DNA of 64,000 nucleotides from the NCBI GenBank assembly GCA_013433145.1, contig CM024168.1, positions 13,005,868 to 13,069,867 on the forward strand. The letters run 5' to 3'. The notes under the pieces were generated by a model that was not told the origin of the DNA, made no database searches, and was given only the letters and a program-made list of their open reading frames with translations. A program made the translations under genes and the position numbers. The stretch is from Ascaris suum (Eukaryota; Nematoda; Chromadorea; Rhabditida; Ascarididae). Numbering within the stretch: position 1 is the first letter of the stretch; the number at the start of each line of letters is the position of its first letter. This document shows, one piece after another, positions 38,251 through 53,200 of this stretch.

Positions 38251-41200
38251 AAAAATCGATACGGTGACTGCAAAACCCTTAGGTCCACCTCTACCCATTC
38301 CCCCTCATATAGCACAAAGTTCAGTCAGCTAAAAATAGAGAAGCACAAAAACGGTTTTGAGCAATTCGTTGTGACAAAAGAATATTAGGAAGAAGCAAGT
38401 CGGGGCACTTTTATAGAGTCTGTCCAGGAAGATCCTTAGATGATTTTATGCAGATATATACATCTGGGATGGAAGAAGCTGCCAGCATATCACTTTTCAG
38501 ATAACAACCGTTAATTATATCGACGGCACTCGTAAACAACTACGGTGGGAAGTGACGATCGGATCGGCCCGGCAAACAAAACTGCACAACCGCCTAAAAT
38601 CTGACGATTACTGAAAAATACCGATGCCACTGACCTAGCTGACTGCATTACGAGCGTAAGATATGTTCTAGTAACTTGATCCAGAAAACGCTCCCGAATA
38701 AGAATTTTTGAGGCTACCGGTTTCAGCTATTCGGATCAATAAAATGGTAGCGACCGCAAGTTTCGTGAAACGAGTTTTTACGAAACGCGTCAAATGAGAT
38801 TCGTGCCACGAGAAACTCATAGACGCCTCAAACTTTCCTTTGCAATGATCTCGGAAAGTACTGTGCAGGAGATTTACATCCTCTCTAGACGAGCAAAGCT
38901 GACTGATACAACGATAACCCGTAAATGTCTGTAAAACTCAACAAAATTTGTGCACCGGAACTATATTTTTAAATTTTGCATCACTGGGCTAAGAGCCAAT
39001 AGCTATGCCTGCAATGATAAAACAATCCACCCCTACTTTCTTCCACTCAAACAATAGACAAATATTTGGAACTGAGAGTGCTGCGGCCGGAGGTGGTGAT
39101 GTCATACAGCAGTTTGTTTTTAATGCACTTCTTAGGAGGCGGCTTAACAAGCGAACAAACCGGTTAAGCAACGCCATTCAAGACTGCTATTGCTATTCAA
39201 AGTGCCTTTTGAACTTTTAAGGTTTTACCGATGTTCGTAATAAATCTTTGGGTGTTTATAAATCACACCACAAAACCACTCAACTTCTCAAAGTTTTTCG
39301 GGCAATTCAGTGTATCGTTTGTGGTTTCAGTAATTAAGCAAGAATTGATTGAACCGCTTAAGCAAACAGCGAATCTTGTGGCGAAGCTTTGATGAGTGCC
39401 GCTGGAAATTCATCTCTTTGCTCACAGAAACGTTTTTATGCGACAAAGAATTCAAAAAGATAACTAAGTGGCGAGCAATCCATCATATATTTTAAAATAC
39501 ATAAGAATTACGAAAAAATTCCCAAACTTGTTTAGTGTTTCGCTAATTCCATCAGACAGATCATCGCCTTCTCTAGGAGATTTATGAATTTCACCGCAAT
39601 TCACTGTGCCTTTTAAATTTCGCCAAAAGAGGTGGCACTACTCTTAGTTCGAATCACTGTCTCTTTTTCATCTTAGGTTCCTCCTCCTCTTCTGTCTCCC
39701 CTCCTTTTCAAACCATCGGCAGCCAAACATTCCATACTCTCAGAGCTGTAGTAAACATTAGGCACCACCGTACAAAACTATTATTTTATGACTTACTTTC
39801 TGGTTCACAAGTAAACCCAAGAAAAAGCTGTCCGCATGTGGAGATTGAAACAATCGAATAGAGAATCATGTGGCCATGAAATTCTTCGTTTTTATCAAGA
39901 TCGACAAATGGAAAAGTTCAGATAGAGAAAAACGGTCCCAACTGACATCGGGAATAGTATTTGACGGCTAAATTGAAAGCAGCTTGAGGAGAAAAGAGCG
40001 CTTCTTCGAAAACAAGAGAACGGTATTATTGACTATTGACCGTGTGGTTAGAGGAAATAATGAGAGCACACTGATGTGAACAATTTATCTGTAAAAAGTT
40101 CCCCGTCGCATTTCAACGCTCGAGCTCCGCCTTAAAAAAGAGAAAGTTTTGCGCAGTTACGCTGAAAAAATCGATACAGAACCTCAAAATCTCCTCAAAG
40201 AACCAATGCAACTGCTGTCGTTTAACTACTGCAAGTTGAATAACACTAATCACTACTGCTTCCTGTTGACACCTTGTTCAGCTTATGATTTAGCGATCCA
40301 AATAAATCGACGCCGTCGAGGAACGTTTGTCGCTTAATGGTGCTTGAACATGTGAACCTACAGCTAGCTGGTATTAGGTCACTACATCTAAGTTATGCGC
40401 CTGTAAGGTGCGAGTGAGGTTCACCCTTAAGTGAATTTCATCGCTAACGGGAAATAAACGATTGAAAATTGAGTAAAAACGGTGACTTGTATAATGCAAT
40501 TCAATAAACGATAGTTTTCAAAAGCACAGAAAAGTACTTAACAGATGAACCGGTATGAAGTGCGACTTTTGCTGATTTTCTCATCAGGTCGGCCGGTTTC
40601 ATAAAATGTCAACAACTAAATAATCATGAGCATTGATGTTTCAATTAATCCCACCGCTCCCACATTTCTGTTGCAAAAAATTCATTATGAGAACCTCTCG
40701 TCAATGCGCACGCATCTCTCTCTCAGGTATATTCAACATACTAGCCTTTGAAAGTGTGCTCTATGGTGTGGTCTCCTATACCAGCCATCACACGAGTCAA
40801 CCAACTTTCAAAAAGGCAGTTCAACATCAAAATATGTTCAGCATCAACAATGTTGAATATATTTTTAAGAAAACTGCATTCATTTACACAGCTAGTTTTT
40901 TCATTTCATGTCGTTCGGACTAGAAAGCCTGCAGCGCAACTGGCACGACCTATGCTTTCGTGCTTTACTGATCTGAGAAAACTTTTCAAGACATAAGCAA
41001 TAGAAGATGATAAAATGTGCAAAGAGATGTATTCTTTTTAAAGACTTTCGACTCTGTCTTGCACTTCCAATCTTCCACAAAATATTTGCTTCTCTATGGT
41101 CCAGGCAGTGTGCAAACAACATCCAACCAGTATGATCCACGAATTCTTTTCATCTTTAAATGTTTTTCGCTCCTTCTAACATTGATGGTCCGGAGTGGAA

Positions 41201-41696
41201 TATGATTAACAGCCATATGTGGTGTCCACCATGTCAACTGAATTTCTTAACCTTAGCTTCAGCGGTTCAAGAGTTGGAGATACATGCAGAAGGCCCATAG
41301 AAAAATACAGACGAGATGTCTTCATACTGCACACCTCGGCAAAAGCATAAAAAGATTCTTCTATGGGGGCACTTTATGAGGGCTGGGAGCAGTTAAGAAA
41401 TGAATGCACAATTTCGCACTTTTCGTTATTTGCAATCGAAATATAAAGCTGAAGGGCCGGTTGCGTGAAATGCAACGGTGATTATTGTTTGAGCTTTCCT
41501 GCCATGTCGCTCCACTTGATCCAACTGGGTGGGCCTTAGACGCAGCTCTACTAGTTGCAACTTTAAACACGTTTAGTACTCAATTTGAAGGTGTGTCATT
41601 TCGGTCAGAGACGACGCTTCATTTGGAGAGCTTAAACAGGTGGTAACACTGGGAAAAAGTTAAATTCACAACGTTTCATAGCTCTTGCTCAATTGG
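38251..41696. other. anonymous noncoding DNA
   Basis: No recognisable gene. A pyrimidine tract (CCTCCTCCTCTTCTGTCTCC) lies at about 39678-39700. Frames are 96 codons or shorter. Confidence 0.6.
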
Positions 41697-44316
41697 TCAA
41701 AAAATTAACAGAGAGCTCATAGGCAGAAGGGCACGAGAATATACATATGTATACATGTCAACATGACGCACTTTGCAGCCGCAAGTTTGCAGAAAAAAGC
41801 AAGGAAACGTGCTCATGGAAAAATGACTCAGAACATAGCATGAATTCAACAACACGATAGCTTCCTGTTGGGTTGTTGTGTAAAAATCTATTCGACGAGT
41901 AACACCGATTGGATCATTTTCGGTTGATGTAAACGGTGATAGTCGATGGTCGAAATACCGCCCATTAATATCCAAGAGAACCCTAGTAAAGCGAACCGAT
42001 TGATTTGGCCCAATTAAGTGAAATTCTAGACTGTCATAACCTTGAAGCAAGCATTTTTGACCGCTTATGGAAAGGATTTTCCGGATGGCAAAGGAAGAGT
42101 CCTGAGCATGGTCATAAACTTGCGTTGCTTAAGGGAATTCACACAACATCAGTCGCTTCCTGACAGATTTTTTCTGATGCGGTTCGAACGACAAAACTAA
42201 TTAACGCACAAGTAATAATGCTTCGTTGCAAGACGCGTAACTCACTGTTGCGACCAAAAAGCAATTGCTGGTCGTCTTTCTGAGCCATTAATTTCATTTA
42301 AAACTGCGTTTCCAATCACCATAACAAATTCAGAGTGAAGAACACGCTATCCAATAACGTTTAATTTGTTTGGTGTTGACTCGTTCGAATTATTTTGGTA
42401 ACACCCTTATGATATTCTCCGAATGCCTCAATGGGGGACCAGCTTGCTTTGAGTTCACTCCCAATTTATCTACACTTTTACAAAGGATCCCTCAAATTTG
42501 GTTCGATTTTTCTCCTATTCAGTTGCAACTCACTGAGGTGTTTATGCATTGAGCAATAAAACACTAGAATTTACAATGCGACACTACTTGCAGCTAAGAC
42601 GCGTCGCTGATGGAGCTCCTCGTAAGCAAGTGAAGGCATCTAGCAGAGTTAACAGTGATATAAAAATTAAATTTCAAATCATGCGGCAATCATTTCATTG
42701 TACGCATATTCCCATCAACAACGGTAGAAGGATAATTAGCGCTGAATGTTGAGTATTGCAGCTGCATCGGCAAAGATTCTCCAAGAGTCCAAATTGCAGT
42801 GGGATCTCGTAGAAATATCGACGATTCAGGAGCTCAGACTGGGACTACAGAGTTGCAACCAGATCCATGACACTGAAAATTTTATAAAATAAAATTCTAA
42901 TGAAGATCAATAGCGGTGATTCTTACTTATGCGGGCTGCTGACCGGACCGATAATGCAGAAAGACTGAACCTTCCAGCAACAATTTACGAGCTGAGTGCA
43001 AGTATGTCGCATATGTGGGCGACGTCAGAGCAAGGATCGTTGAAAAACGCAACTCACCTTTTTCAACTCTTCCTGCCTTTTGTTCCCTATTCAGTTTCTA
43101 ATCCACTTGTGCATTCAGTGAATTATGCAGCTCAACTAATCTTCTGCTTTAGTGGCTCTCTCATTAGACCCTATAATAGGTCTTTCAAAAGTGAAAAAGG
43201 CAAGTGTAAGAATTCCGGCACCGTTATCGATTGACAGAATCGAAAAAAGAAATTAAGTGATTGCTTTTGTGAAAGTACGCAATAGAACAGTATATCCAAG
43301 CTTCCATTACAAATAACTGCGATATGTTCAATGTCTCATGTTAAGAGTAACTTCACCTTGGCTCATATCCCGATGATGACCACTGTTTTATGACTAACGA
43401 AGACATTCTTCGCAGGCGTCATAACCAGCAAAAGTCTAAATCAAACTGATTGTTGCTTTAACATTAAATGTCAACCTATATGTAAAGTACATCTTGTCAA
43501 CCCTTCGTTACATCTTGATCGAATTGCTGTTGCTTTTCTCACCTCACGTTTATTTTATTAGACGCAGAGTTGAGGTGATGAAAGCCAAGCAAAAACTAAT
43601 GACTTGTGAAAGAGTTCACAATAACTCTCAGTGGTGCAGCATCTGCCCAGATGGTCTTGGGTCCATCTATTCCAGCGGAATTGATTTCTAACTGCCGTCA
43701 AACAGAAACCATGGCAAACAACCAAGCATGAAATCTAGGCAAAAGGAAACTTGACATCAGTATCCCTGGAGCATTTTTCCATCCTGCTAAGTCTTCCAGT
43801 TTTTTACCTCCATAAGAAATTTATCTCCTTTGATGGGCACCATAAATCATTAGGCGGCGCATTTAACGAGATGCGCTGCCTGATCATGAACGACACCATC
43901 AGGACTATCTTAGTGAATAGAAGAAATCATTTTCAATTCAAGAGGGAGGCACTCAAACGCATTCATTTGTTTTAGTTAAAATGAACTCAAGTAAATCTGA
44001 GCTGAAATTCTACTTCGATTGGATTGCATAAAGCAAATTTCTGAAATCGGGAAACCACTTCACTTCTAAACCACTTTGTAACGCCTTCTTCGGACAACTA
44101 TTTTTACATACGGGGTTCCACTGATAGAAAGAACTTAAATGGTGCTGGTTCAACATTTCGAGCGCCCATACACCCCATCAGCCACACTTCTTTCGTGAAA
44201 TAAAGCAAAAACATTTTTGAACGCAGCGCTCAAACGAATAACTATTCTCCCAAATTTGGGGACTTGCTTTTATGAGCTTTACTAACATTCCTTCGCAAAA
44301 GCGCATTATGGTATCA
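41697..44316. other. anonymous noncoding DNA
   Basis: No recognised gene. A 117-codon minus-strand frame (41697-42050) reads smoothly (contains YDSLEFHLIGP and DINGRYFDHR) but matches no family I can name. A 14-bp perfect palindrome, TATACATATGTATA, lies at 41740-41753. Confidence 0.5.
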
Positions 44317-44351
44317 TATGTGTGTTTGTGTGTTTGCCTGCCTGTCTGTTT
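44317..44351 (+). repeat. GT/TTTG/CCTG compound microsatellite
   Basis: Short GTGTGTTT units are followed by GCCTGCCTGTCTGTTTG. It has the same order of GT then CTGT-type units as the array near 28.2 kb. Confidence 0.8.
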
Positions 44352-47300
44352 GAAATTTTTGAAAAGTCAACCATTGAAGCTATAGTTGCAAAATTTGATG
44401 GTTTAATGTACATTAGATCTGCTAACCCATAATTCGAACTTGCCCATCAAATTTGTGCACAATAAAAGGCGGGAAAGGCGTCTTGTCCCATCAAATCGGT
44501 TTAGCTAGAAAGAAACAAATCGTTTGTACAAGGTCTGAATGGGCAGGAAGATTAATTTGAATAAGAAGGCATCATTTCGCATACTTTACTCATCGTTGAA
44601 AAATTATAAAACTGGCTAGTCGGAATAGCTGAATCCAGAAGCGAACAACGCGCCCTTCAACGATTTTTCTTTCGAGAGCAATTCTTAATTGATGCTGAGC
44701 CGCCGAGTAACTCCGATTTCGGTTATCTTATTAGCTAACCACATTGAACCGATTGACTTAATGTCGCCTGTTATATGTCTGCTACAATGATAAATGCTCA
44801 TAGTAATCCATACAAAACACTGAACTCCCTAAAAACACACGTATGAGCATAAGAACAACGCATATGTATCAGTCAGCTCGCCTTGGGAAGATCACCGCAG
44901 AACAAGTTGCCATTATTTACCTGCCCAAAAGCTGCCAAGTTGGACGTTGCTGATTCGGGAACAACGAGAGTTGACTGTGGTGAAAATGACATTCATCGCA
45001 ACATGACCATGACAGCCAGAACGGTTACTAGTAGAGATGCATGAAAGCGGAAGCCATAGCTGAAGGAAACTGCTACACCAGTTTGGAATTCTAATGTTGT
45101 TTCTGTGCATAACAAAGTACGACTAAGCCGGCGTTCCCTTCACCTATTAGCCTTTCATTGGAGCCGTTCCATAGTTGCGAACAAATAATAATTTACCTAT
45201 CTGCAAACATAACGAGCATCTTCGAGCTTTGAAGCATGTATTGATGTAGAGTTGGATCTACGATTTGTTCCGTGACAAACAGAATTGCAAGATCCACCTT
45301 TCAGCCACAAAAAATTGGAGTCAGTGTTGAGGCGATTGCATGGAAGAGAGAGGAAGGCCTCCTTGTAATGGAATAGGAGAGCGCAAAAGGATAGTTATTA
45401 GTATATAGATGAAATGATAAGTCGATATTCCACTCACTCGTTATCAAAATGTCACAAACGATGACGAGATCCCGGAAATTTCCGTTGTATGTTCTGGAAG
45501 TTGCAGCAGATATAAAAACGAAAAGTGCTTGAAGGGATGTAGATTAGTCGCACTCAACTACGACTTATGAATGAAGCTCTGCACCCTTCTTCTTAGTCGC
45601 GTTTTCCTCCTATTCCGAATCTTTTTATCAACTTCTGTCCAACAACTGATTCACCAAACGAAGTTTTAACAAAGTCATAACAAAGTTCGTGAATTTCTTA
45701 GGTTGCCTGTTGAAAGAAATAAGAACTTTCGGAACTCTGCTGAACTATAGCGGATGAACGATATGGTGGTTATGGGAATTCGAGCACAGCTGATGATATT
45801 GTACTGAGGAGCAATCAACTAAAGTACTGAACATTTGTCGACGCGAACTCTATGGCCTCTTTACAGGGATGATGTGGCGTAGAGCTGCGTCTTAGCGAAA
45901 TTATAATGTGAGATCTTTAGAAAATAGCTGGATACCTGGCGCCCCCTAGTCCCGAAACGAAATTGTGTGGACTCTACTCTGACCATTATTTACTCTTACA
46001 GTGCAGATTACAGAACTCGTGTAAATCCCACCCAATTTATTGCATCAAATTTCAACAACTGCAGCCTAACGAACATAATCGAGACCATTTTTTTGTAAAT
46101 GCCGTTTCTTTGATCCATATTCTAGTATCATTACCATTTGCTGTCCAACCACCACTATCAAAACTGCTTAGATGGTTTTCATTCTACAATATGGATACCT
46201 TATAATCAAGCACCTATTCTGAATGGCGGAAATCACGTCAGTTGCCCATACAAGTATCATTTTTACTATACTTGGAGGTGTGAGGAGTGTTTGATGATGC
46301 CAAATATAACAGTCTGATTAGAACTAGCTTTCGAAAATGCTCCCTTTTATACCACAAATATGAGTGTATCTCTCGTTCCATTTTCATTGTGTCCCAGATA
46401 TGCCTCGCAATACACTATCACATGTTTGCACTCCATACCCATTTTATAGTGCTCAGAAGCCTAAGCAAGCTTAAGCATGCTTATATGCTGAGATGCATTT
46501 GAAAAAATAGTTGCAACTGGCGGATAAATCAAGACTTTCATGCTACTGTCACTTTTGTTGTGCGGGTTTTAAAGGAGTACTCTGTAGTGCTGATGGGATT
46601 TATTGGCTCCAGGTGAAACAACTAAAAAATCATTAGACACAACCATAAGCAGCGACCGCAAACTAAGGATGCCGGAGTGTATGGAAGGCACTGCTTGCAA
46701 GAAAGCATATTTTCATCGGCTTTTGCAAAACTGCATTTGCACGTCACATTATCACAACCTTATCTGCCCATTCATATGTTCGGCTAATTCAACTAATGAG
46801 CAGCTTAACTGCATCTAATAAATTCTATGGGTATAATTTACAACACAATATGGCTGGTCGAACAATTTCATACTGAATCACCTAACTTTAAAATGAGAGT
46901 AAACACGAAGATTTACTCCAATTCTCAAATGGGGGAGCATCTCACGACTGCTCATTCCAGAATATACAACAAAGCGATACTTTTATTGGAGACTTATGCA
47001 TACAATCAGTTGTATTGAAACGTGAGTGCATTGCTAAGCATTTTTTCTTATCTGAGTTGATGAGTGGACCAGCCCATCTGGCAGAGCTCATCTAATATGG
47101 TCCTCTCTGGCATGACTTTCCGTATGTCAAACTTTCAACTTTTGTTTTCATGCCTTTCTGCGTGCAACCCTATAGTTACAGCATTTATCCATGCTCTCAG
47201 ACAATTTATGCCGCAAGCCATCAAAAGAACCGACTGCTTACAAGGTTTCCTCAAAGGAGTGATCATTTGCCTCATCCCAGGAGAACCAAAATAGTGGTCA

Positions 47301-47890
47301 CTTTCGTGGCTCGAGAGTATGAAATATTGACAGAAATTTGAATCGATTCGTTTGAACTAGAGCTATAAGGGGAATAGAATGTGCTCATACCATGTAGATC
47401 AGAACCAAATATAGGGAAATAAAAGCTTTCTCTTAAAAGGCCAGTAGAATAACTTTGGTTGCAGTTTTGGCGCCTATCGTTTTAAGACTGGCAGTGCTTT
47501 GTGAGGAGCTGGGCAGGCAAACGGTTAGACAGCTTAGTGTCATGAGGAGGTCTAAATGATTTGCAGCAATTGGCGGTCGTTGATCGCCTCATTAGAATTT
47601 CCCCAATCCTCCATGCATTCTTTGGTGCTGCCCCGCTTTTGTTACTAAGGAAAAATAAACCTTTAACACCGACGTCTACTGCTGTTCGCACTTCGACAAG
47701 GAACTCTAGGACAAGGGAAAAGTTTAGATGGTGTAGCAGAAAGGCGTAACCAAGATGAAGCCTAACACTCTTACGAGCTTTCATATATTCTTACCCACTC
47801 CCTCCTCTGCTTTTGCTGCCGGATTTTACTTCATTCTTGAGACTCGCTAACTTCACCCTATCTTTACTTGTTTTGTGCATCCAGCTCGCT
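44352..47890. other. anonymous noncoding DNA
   Basis: No recognisable gene. Frames are at or below about 100 codons (47482-47784 minus is the longest). Confidence 0.55.
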
Positions 47891-47914
47891 CCCCCCCCCC
47901 CCCCCCCCCGCCCC
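47891..47914 (+). repeat. poly-C homopolymer, 19 bases plus CCCC
   Basis: Nineteen uninterrupted C (47891-47909) are followed by G and CCCC. It is the longest pure G/C homopolymer in the window. Proline or glycine runs in overlapping frames are artefacts. Confidence 0.95.
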
Positions 47915-47945
47915 GTTGAGAAGTCTTTTAAACGACGCTTTCTAA

Positions 47946-48305
47946 AAGCGCATACAGTACATTCAAAAAGCCATAGGGCTAGGTCATATAAATAAAGACC
48001 AACGTCCTCCTTCGTATCGCGCCCTGCAAAGAGAACGAAAGAACGCAAAGCGACCGCGCAATGACATATTTCTCAAAAATGGTTCCACGGCGATCGATTC
48101 TAGAACTGCAACCAAAATGAAACTTAAACCCCTGAAAGAGTACGAGTCGCCCACGCTATCCAAACCAACTCGCAAGCAACCTCTGAGGAATCTGAAGCAT
48201 CATCCGCGGTTCAATATCACTCGATTCCTGCTAGAAAGACGTGCAGTCATCTGTGGTCCCTTTTTCGATATCTTTGTCATTCGCGATTCTAATCACTATT
48301 TCTAA
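47946..48305 (+). CDS. basic open segment, candidate exon of unknown gene
   Basis: This 119-codon stop-free stretch runs from just after TAA (47943) to TAA at 48303; its first ATG is at 48117. It lies in locally GC-richer sequence and translates to a strongly basic, Pro-containing protein (segments RALQRERKNAKRPRNDIF and KPLKEYESPTLSKPTRKQP). That composition is closer to real protein than most frames in the window. Possible acceptors upstream (CATACAG, AATAAAG) are weak. The last 30 residues are hydrophobic and less convincing, so a donor may cut earlier. No domain is recognised. A minus-strand frame (47984-48175) overlaps it, so direction is uncertain. A chance open frame remains likely. 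Confidence 0.2.
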   Translation, partial: KRIQYIQKAIGLGHINKDQRPPSYRALQRERKNAKRPRNDIFLKNGSTAIDSRTATKMKLKPLKEYESPTLSKPTRKQPLRNLKHHPRFNITRFLLERRAVICGPFFDIFVIRDSNHYF

Positions 48306-50191
<1,886 letters not shown>

Positions 50192-50194
50192 CAA

Positions 50195-50272
50195 GCACCA
50201 TAAGATGCATCTTATACATATAAATTATGTACATACATATGTAATTTATACATAGAATGCGTTTTATGGTGC
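50195..50272. repeat. imperfect 78-bp palindrome next to the TA array
   Basis: GCACCATAA (50195-50203) pairs with TTATGGTGC (50264-50272). After two mismatched positions GCAT pairs again, and after a small offset TATAAATTA-type sequence pairs with TAATTTATA. The two arms of about 35 bases meet around a short ACATACAT centre. It starts within a few bases of the (TA)n end. It could be a palindromic mobile-element remnant or the product of fold-back replication. Confidence 0.85.
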
Positions 50273-53200
50273 CTATATTTCTATGGTCTTGAAGTGAAGT
50301 TGAGAATTGCGTTGGATGAAGCCTGACATCTAGACCAAAACACGACGGTCGATGCACATAAATAGAAGAATAATTTTTGTTTATAAAGGATTGAATGGAT
50401 TATATGGAAAGGAAGCTGTCATAGAGAAGAAAAACAAAATACATTCAACCAAAGATGAAGAATTCAGTTCTTAACGAGTCCCGAGATGACACATCAATAC
50501 AAATATTCTCAGATGAGGCAGCAGCAGTAGTGCAATCACGGATAATTCGAAATGCAGATGAACAATTCAGCACAACAATGCAATTGAAGCAAAGAGCTTC
50601 TCCGCAAACAGTTGCTTGTACCTGCCGTTCCCCTTAAATAATCGCGTCGTGCACAAACGCATCGTAAGCAACGCCCAAAAGTCAACGTTCATTTGTTGCT
50701 CGTTTCACTTAATTTCAAACTTAACTCTCTTTTCGATAAAAGCATTTTAGCACTTCATTAACGAAATCAAGCAAAGAGTAATGTATGGAGCAACTAATGG
50801 AATCTCAAAACTCGGATCTATTCGAAAATTTGGCAGCATACAGTCGACATTGGTTGAGTCTGAAGTTGTTACTTTCTTTTTTGAAAGTCTTCTTGCTGAG
50901 CAACAGTAAAACGAAATGTTATCGAAATTTACTGGTTTCTTTTGCTGATTTTGAAATTTATTGACATATGATATGATTGCTTGATCTATCTCTCAAAATA
51001 GGAATTTGCCAACGAATTGAAACAGTGTAATTTTGTGATATATTCAAATCTCTCTTTGCTCACGAACTGCGGCACTAACATGTTACGATTTTAGAACTAG
51101 CAATAATGAGGAAAAAATTATAAATCGTAAAGGGATGTTGGATGTGCGTTAATAGATATTCGTCCCTCAACGCTAGTGTGAACCACATTTCGAAAATTTA
51201 AATTAGCATTGCACAAGTGATAAACATAACTTTGCTGTTGTCACTGAATGAATCAGTTCTTTTGCCTCTGACATTTGGTTATTGCATCTCAAAAATACTA
51301 TCATTTATAAATACTTTCGAGCAATTTAATCGTAAGTCGATAAATATACTAGACTTCAGGCGTGCGTAGATATAAAGATGCAAAAACCGCTTTTCATCAT
51401 GCATCAGATTAAACAATACTTCACGCATCTCCTCATTCATTCACAGTATCAACAGTGGAGATGAACGAACAGAGAATACGAACGAGGTTGTTGAAAACTA
51501 AATCCGAAAATGCTTCCGTTCAAACTAAGGTGAGCTGTATGAGGCTGGAGCAGTAGGTTAAAGCAATTTGCCTGCATTAAATGGCGCAGTCATTGTTAAC
51601 GCAGCAAGTTAACTTGCCTAACGCTTAAAAGTGCTTGGTCCTCATGCACAACAATGGTAATAGCAGAATGCCATGCAAAGGAATGATGTCCTTTTCCTTC
51701 CATTTTTCACGCGTGCTCCTCAAATAACAATCTCGTCGCTCCCCAGTGATCACTTCTGCCCACTCGCTACTCAACTTGTGCAACCACATCGTTCTTGTCC
51801 ACAGAGATTCAGAAGGCTATACTGTGCTACGGTCATCTTTTGCGCGATTTTGCATGTTTAGCGATGCCGCGCATGTGGTTGTTCATATATACGTGCGTAC
51901 GTGTAGCTCCAACTTGAGAAATAGAAAAAATTGCAGTTACCATGAAGAAATAATCTACGACACGGAAATAACCTTCTGACTCAACATTCAGGTTCATGCC
52001 CCAACTTCTAAAGAAATTATACGCGGGCAAATTTATCTCAATTTTGCGCGCATTTTACGACCCACAACTCATGTTGCGTTTCACACCTTGTATAGCCGGA
52101 AAAAAACGAATCTGCTGCAGAGAAATCGCTAAGCACAGAACATACAAATCTACTGCTTCGCTTGATCCCTTATTCTTTATTTTCCTGGAAATTTGCAGCA
52201 CTAGTTGTTCTAATAAACAGGATTGAAAAAACGCATAACGTACCACCTGCTTTTGTAGGCTTTCCGATCTGCCTTTGCAATGGTTTTTTTTGTGATGGTT
52301 TTGAAGTGACAGTGGCACAGCTATTAGTAGGATTCGCTGCTTTTCACTGATTGATTTCGTCTACTTAAGCTACTTTAAATTTCGACTTGATCAAAAAATG
52401 TAATTAGTGCGATCAGTCATAACCATTTCAGTACAAGTTCGTAAGAGTTGTACCTGAACTGATACAAAAAAGCAACGCTATAGCACACCTCCAGCAGTTC
52501 CTCCGATTATCGCATATCTGCTAAAAGAGTTCCAGTAATGGCTAATGGAAATCATATAGTGCAGAAGGCTAAGAGCTAAAGGAGGTATAGTTGTATCCAC
52601 TTAATGGACCATTTCATACGTGCCTAATTTTCCGATCTCATAAGGCAAGACTGTTGTTGCTCGAACTCACTTCCTCGTTTATATTTTCGAAGGCAAGGAT
52701 AATTGGACTGGTGGCTACATTCGTCCAGAATGGCGATAGTGCACACTAGATTCCATTATAACAACTGAATTCAACGGACTTTTTTTTCGCGCAATCAAAG
52801 CGGATGCAATGAAATTTTCTTAGTTTTAATGTATGACGACGTTGACATTAAAGAAGGGACGCTTTTTTATAAGTAAACGTTTCTCATAAGATACCTTCTC
52901 TGAATGCTTCAGAGAACCAGAAAAGTTCCTTTGGATTTATGTCCGCCTTCACTTATAAATCCCCAGGGAAGACGCAATGAACAATTACCAAAATTGCAAG
53001 CTTGTCTTCAGCTATAAGCTTTCTCATCAATCTTGAGAAATTTGTTGGTCCCGGTCCCGTCAAAATTATAGTTTTATGCCTCGCTTAAAACGCGTAGCGT
53101 TTTAATCAATTTCAGCGACGATTTCTTCTCAGAAGTTTTGAGTGTAAACGCTTAGTTACTATTTAATTCTCTAAGCCCACTGAACAGAATAAGCTAGAGA

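Noticed and set aside
4999..42020. Shared AAGCGAACC...GATTG...CCCA phrase near 5020 and 41990
   Set aside because: Similarity covers under 30 bases with a gap and does not extend, so it is compatible with chance.
45740..45910. TADDIVL in a short plus-strand frame, like a reverse-transcriptase catalytic box
   Set aside because: No other reverse-transcriptase motif lies at the expected distances and a stop follows after ten residues; probably chance.
47020..47110. Minus-strand ARWAGPLINSDKK, resembling the RTE WAGHV region
   Set aside because: The key HV residues are replaced, no GRP motif follows at the expected spacing and no TKI motif precedes it.
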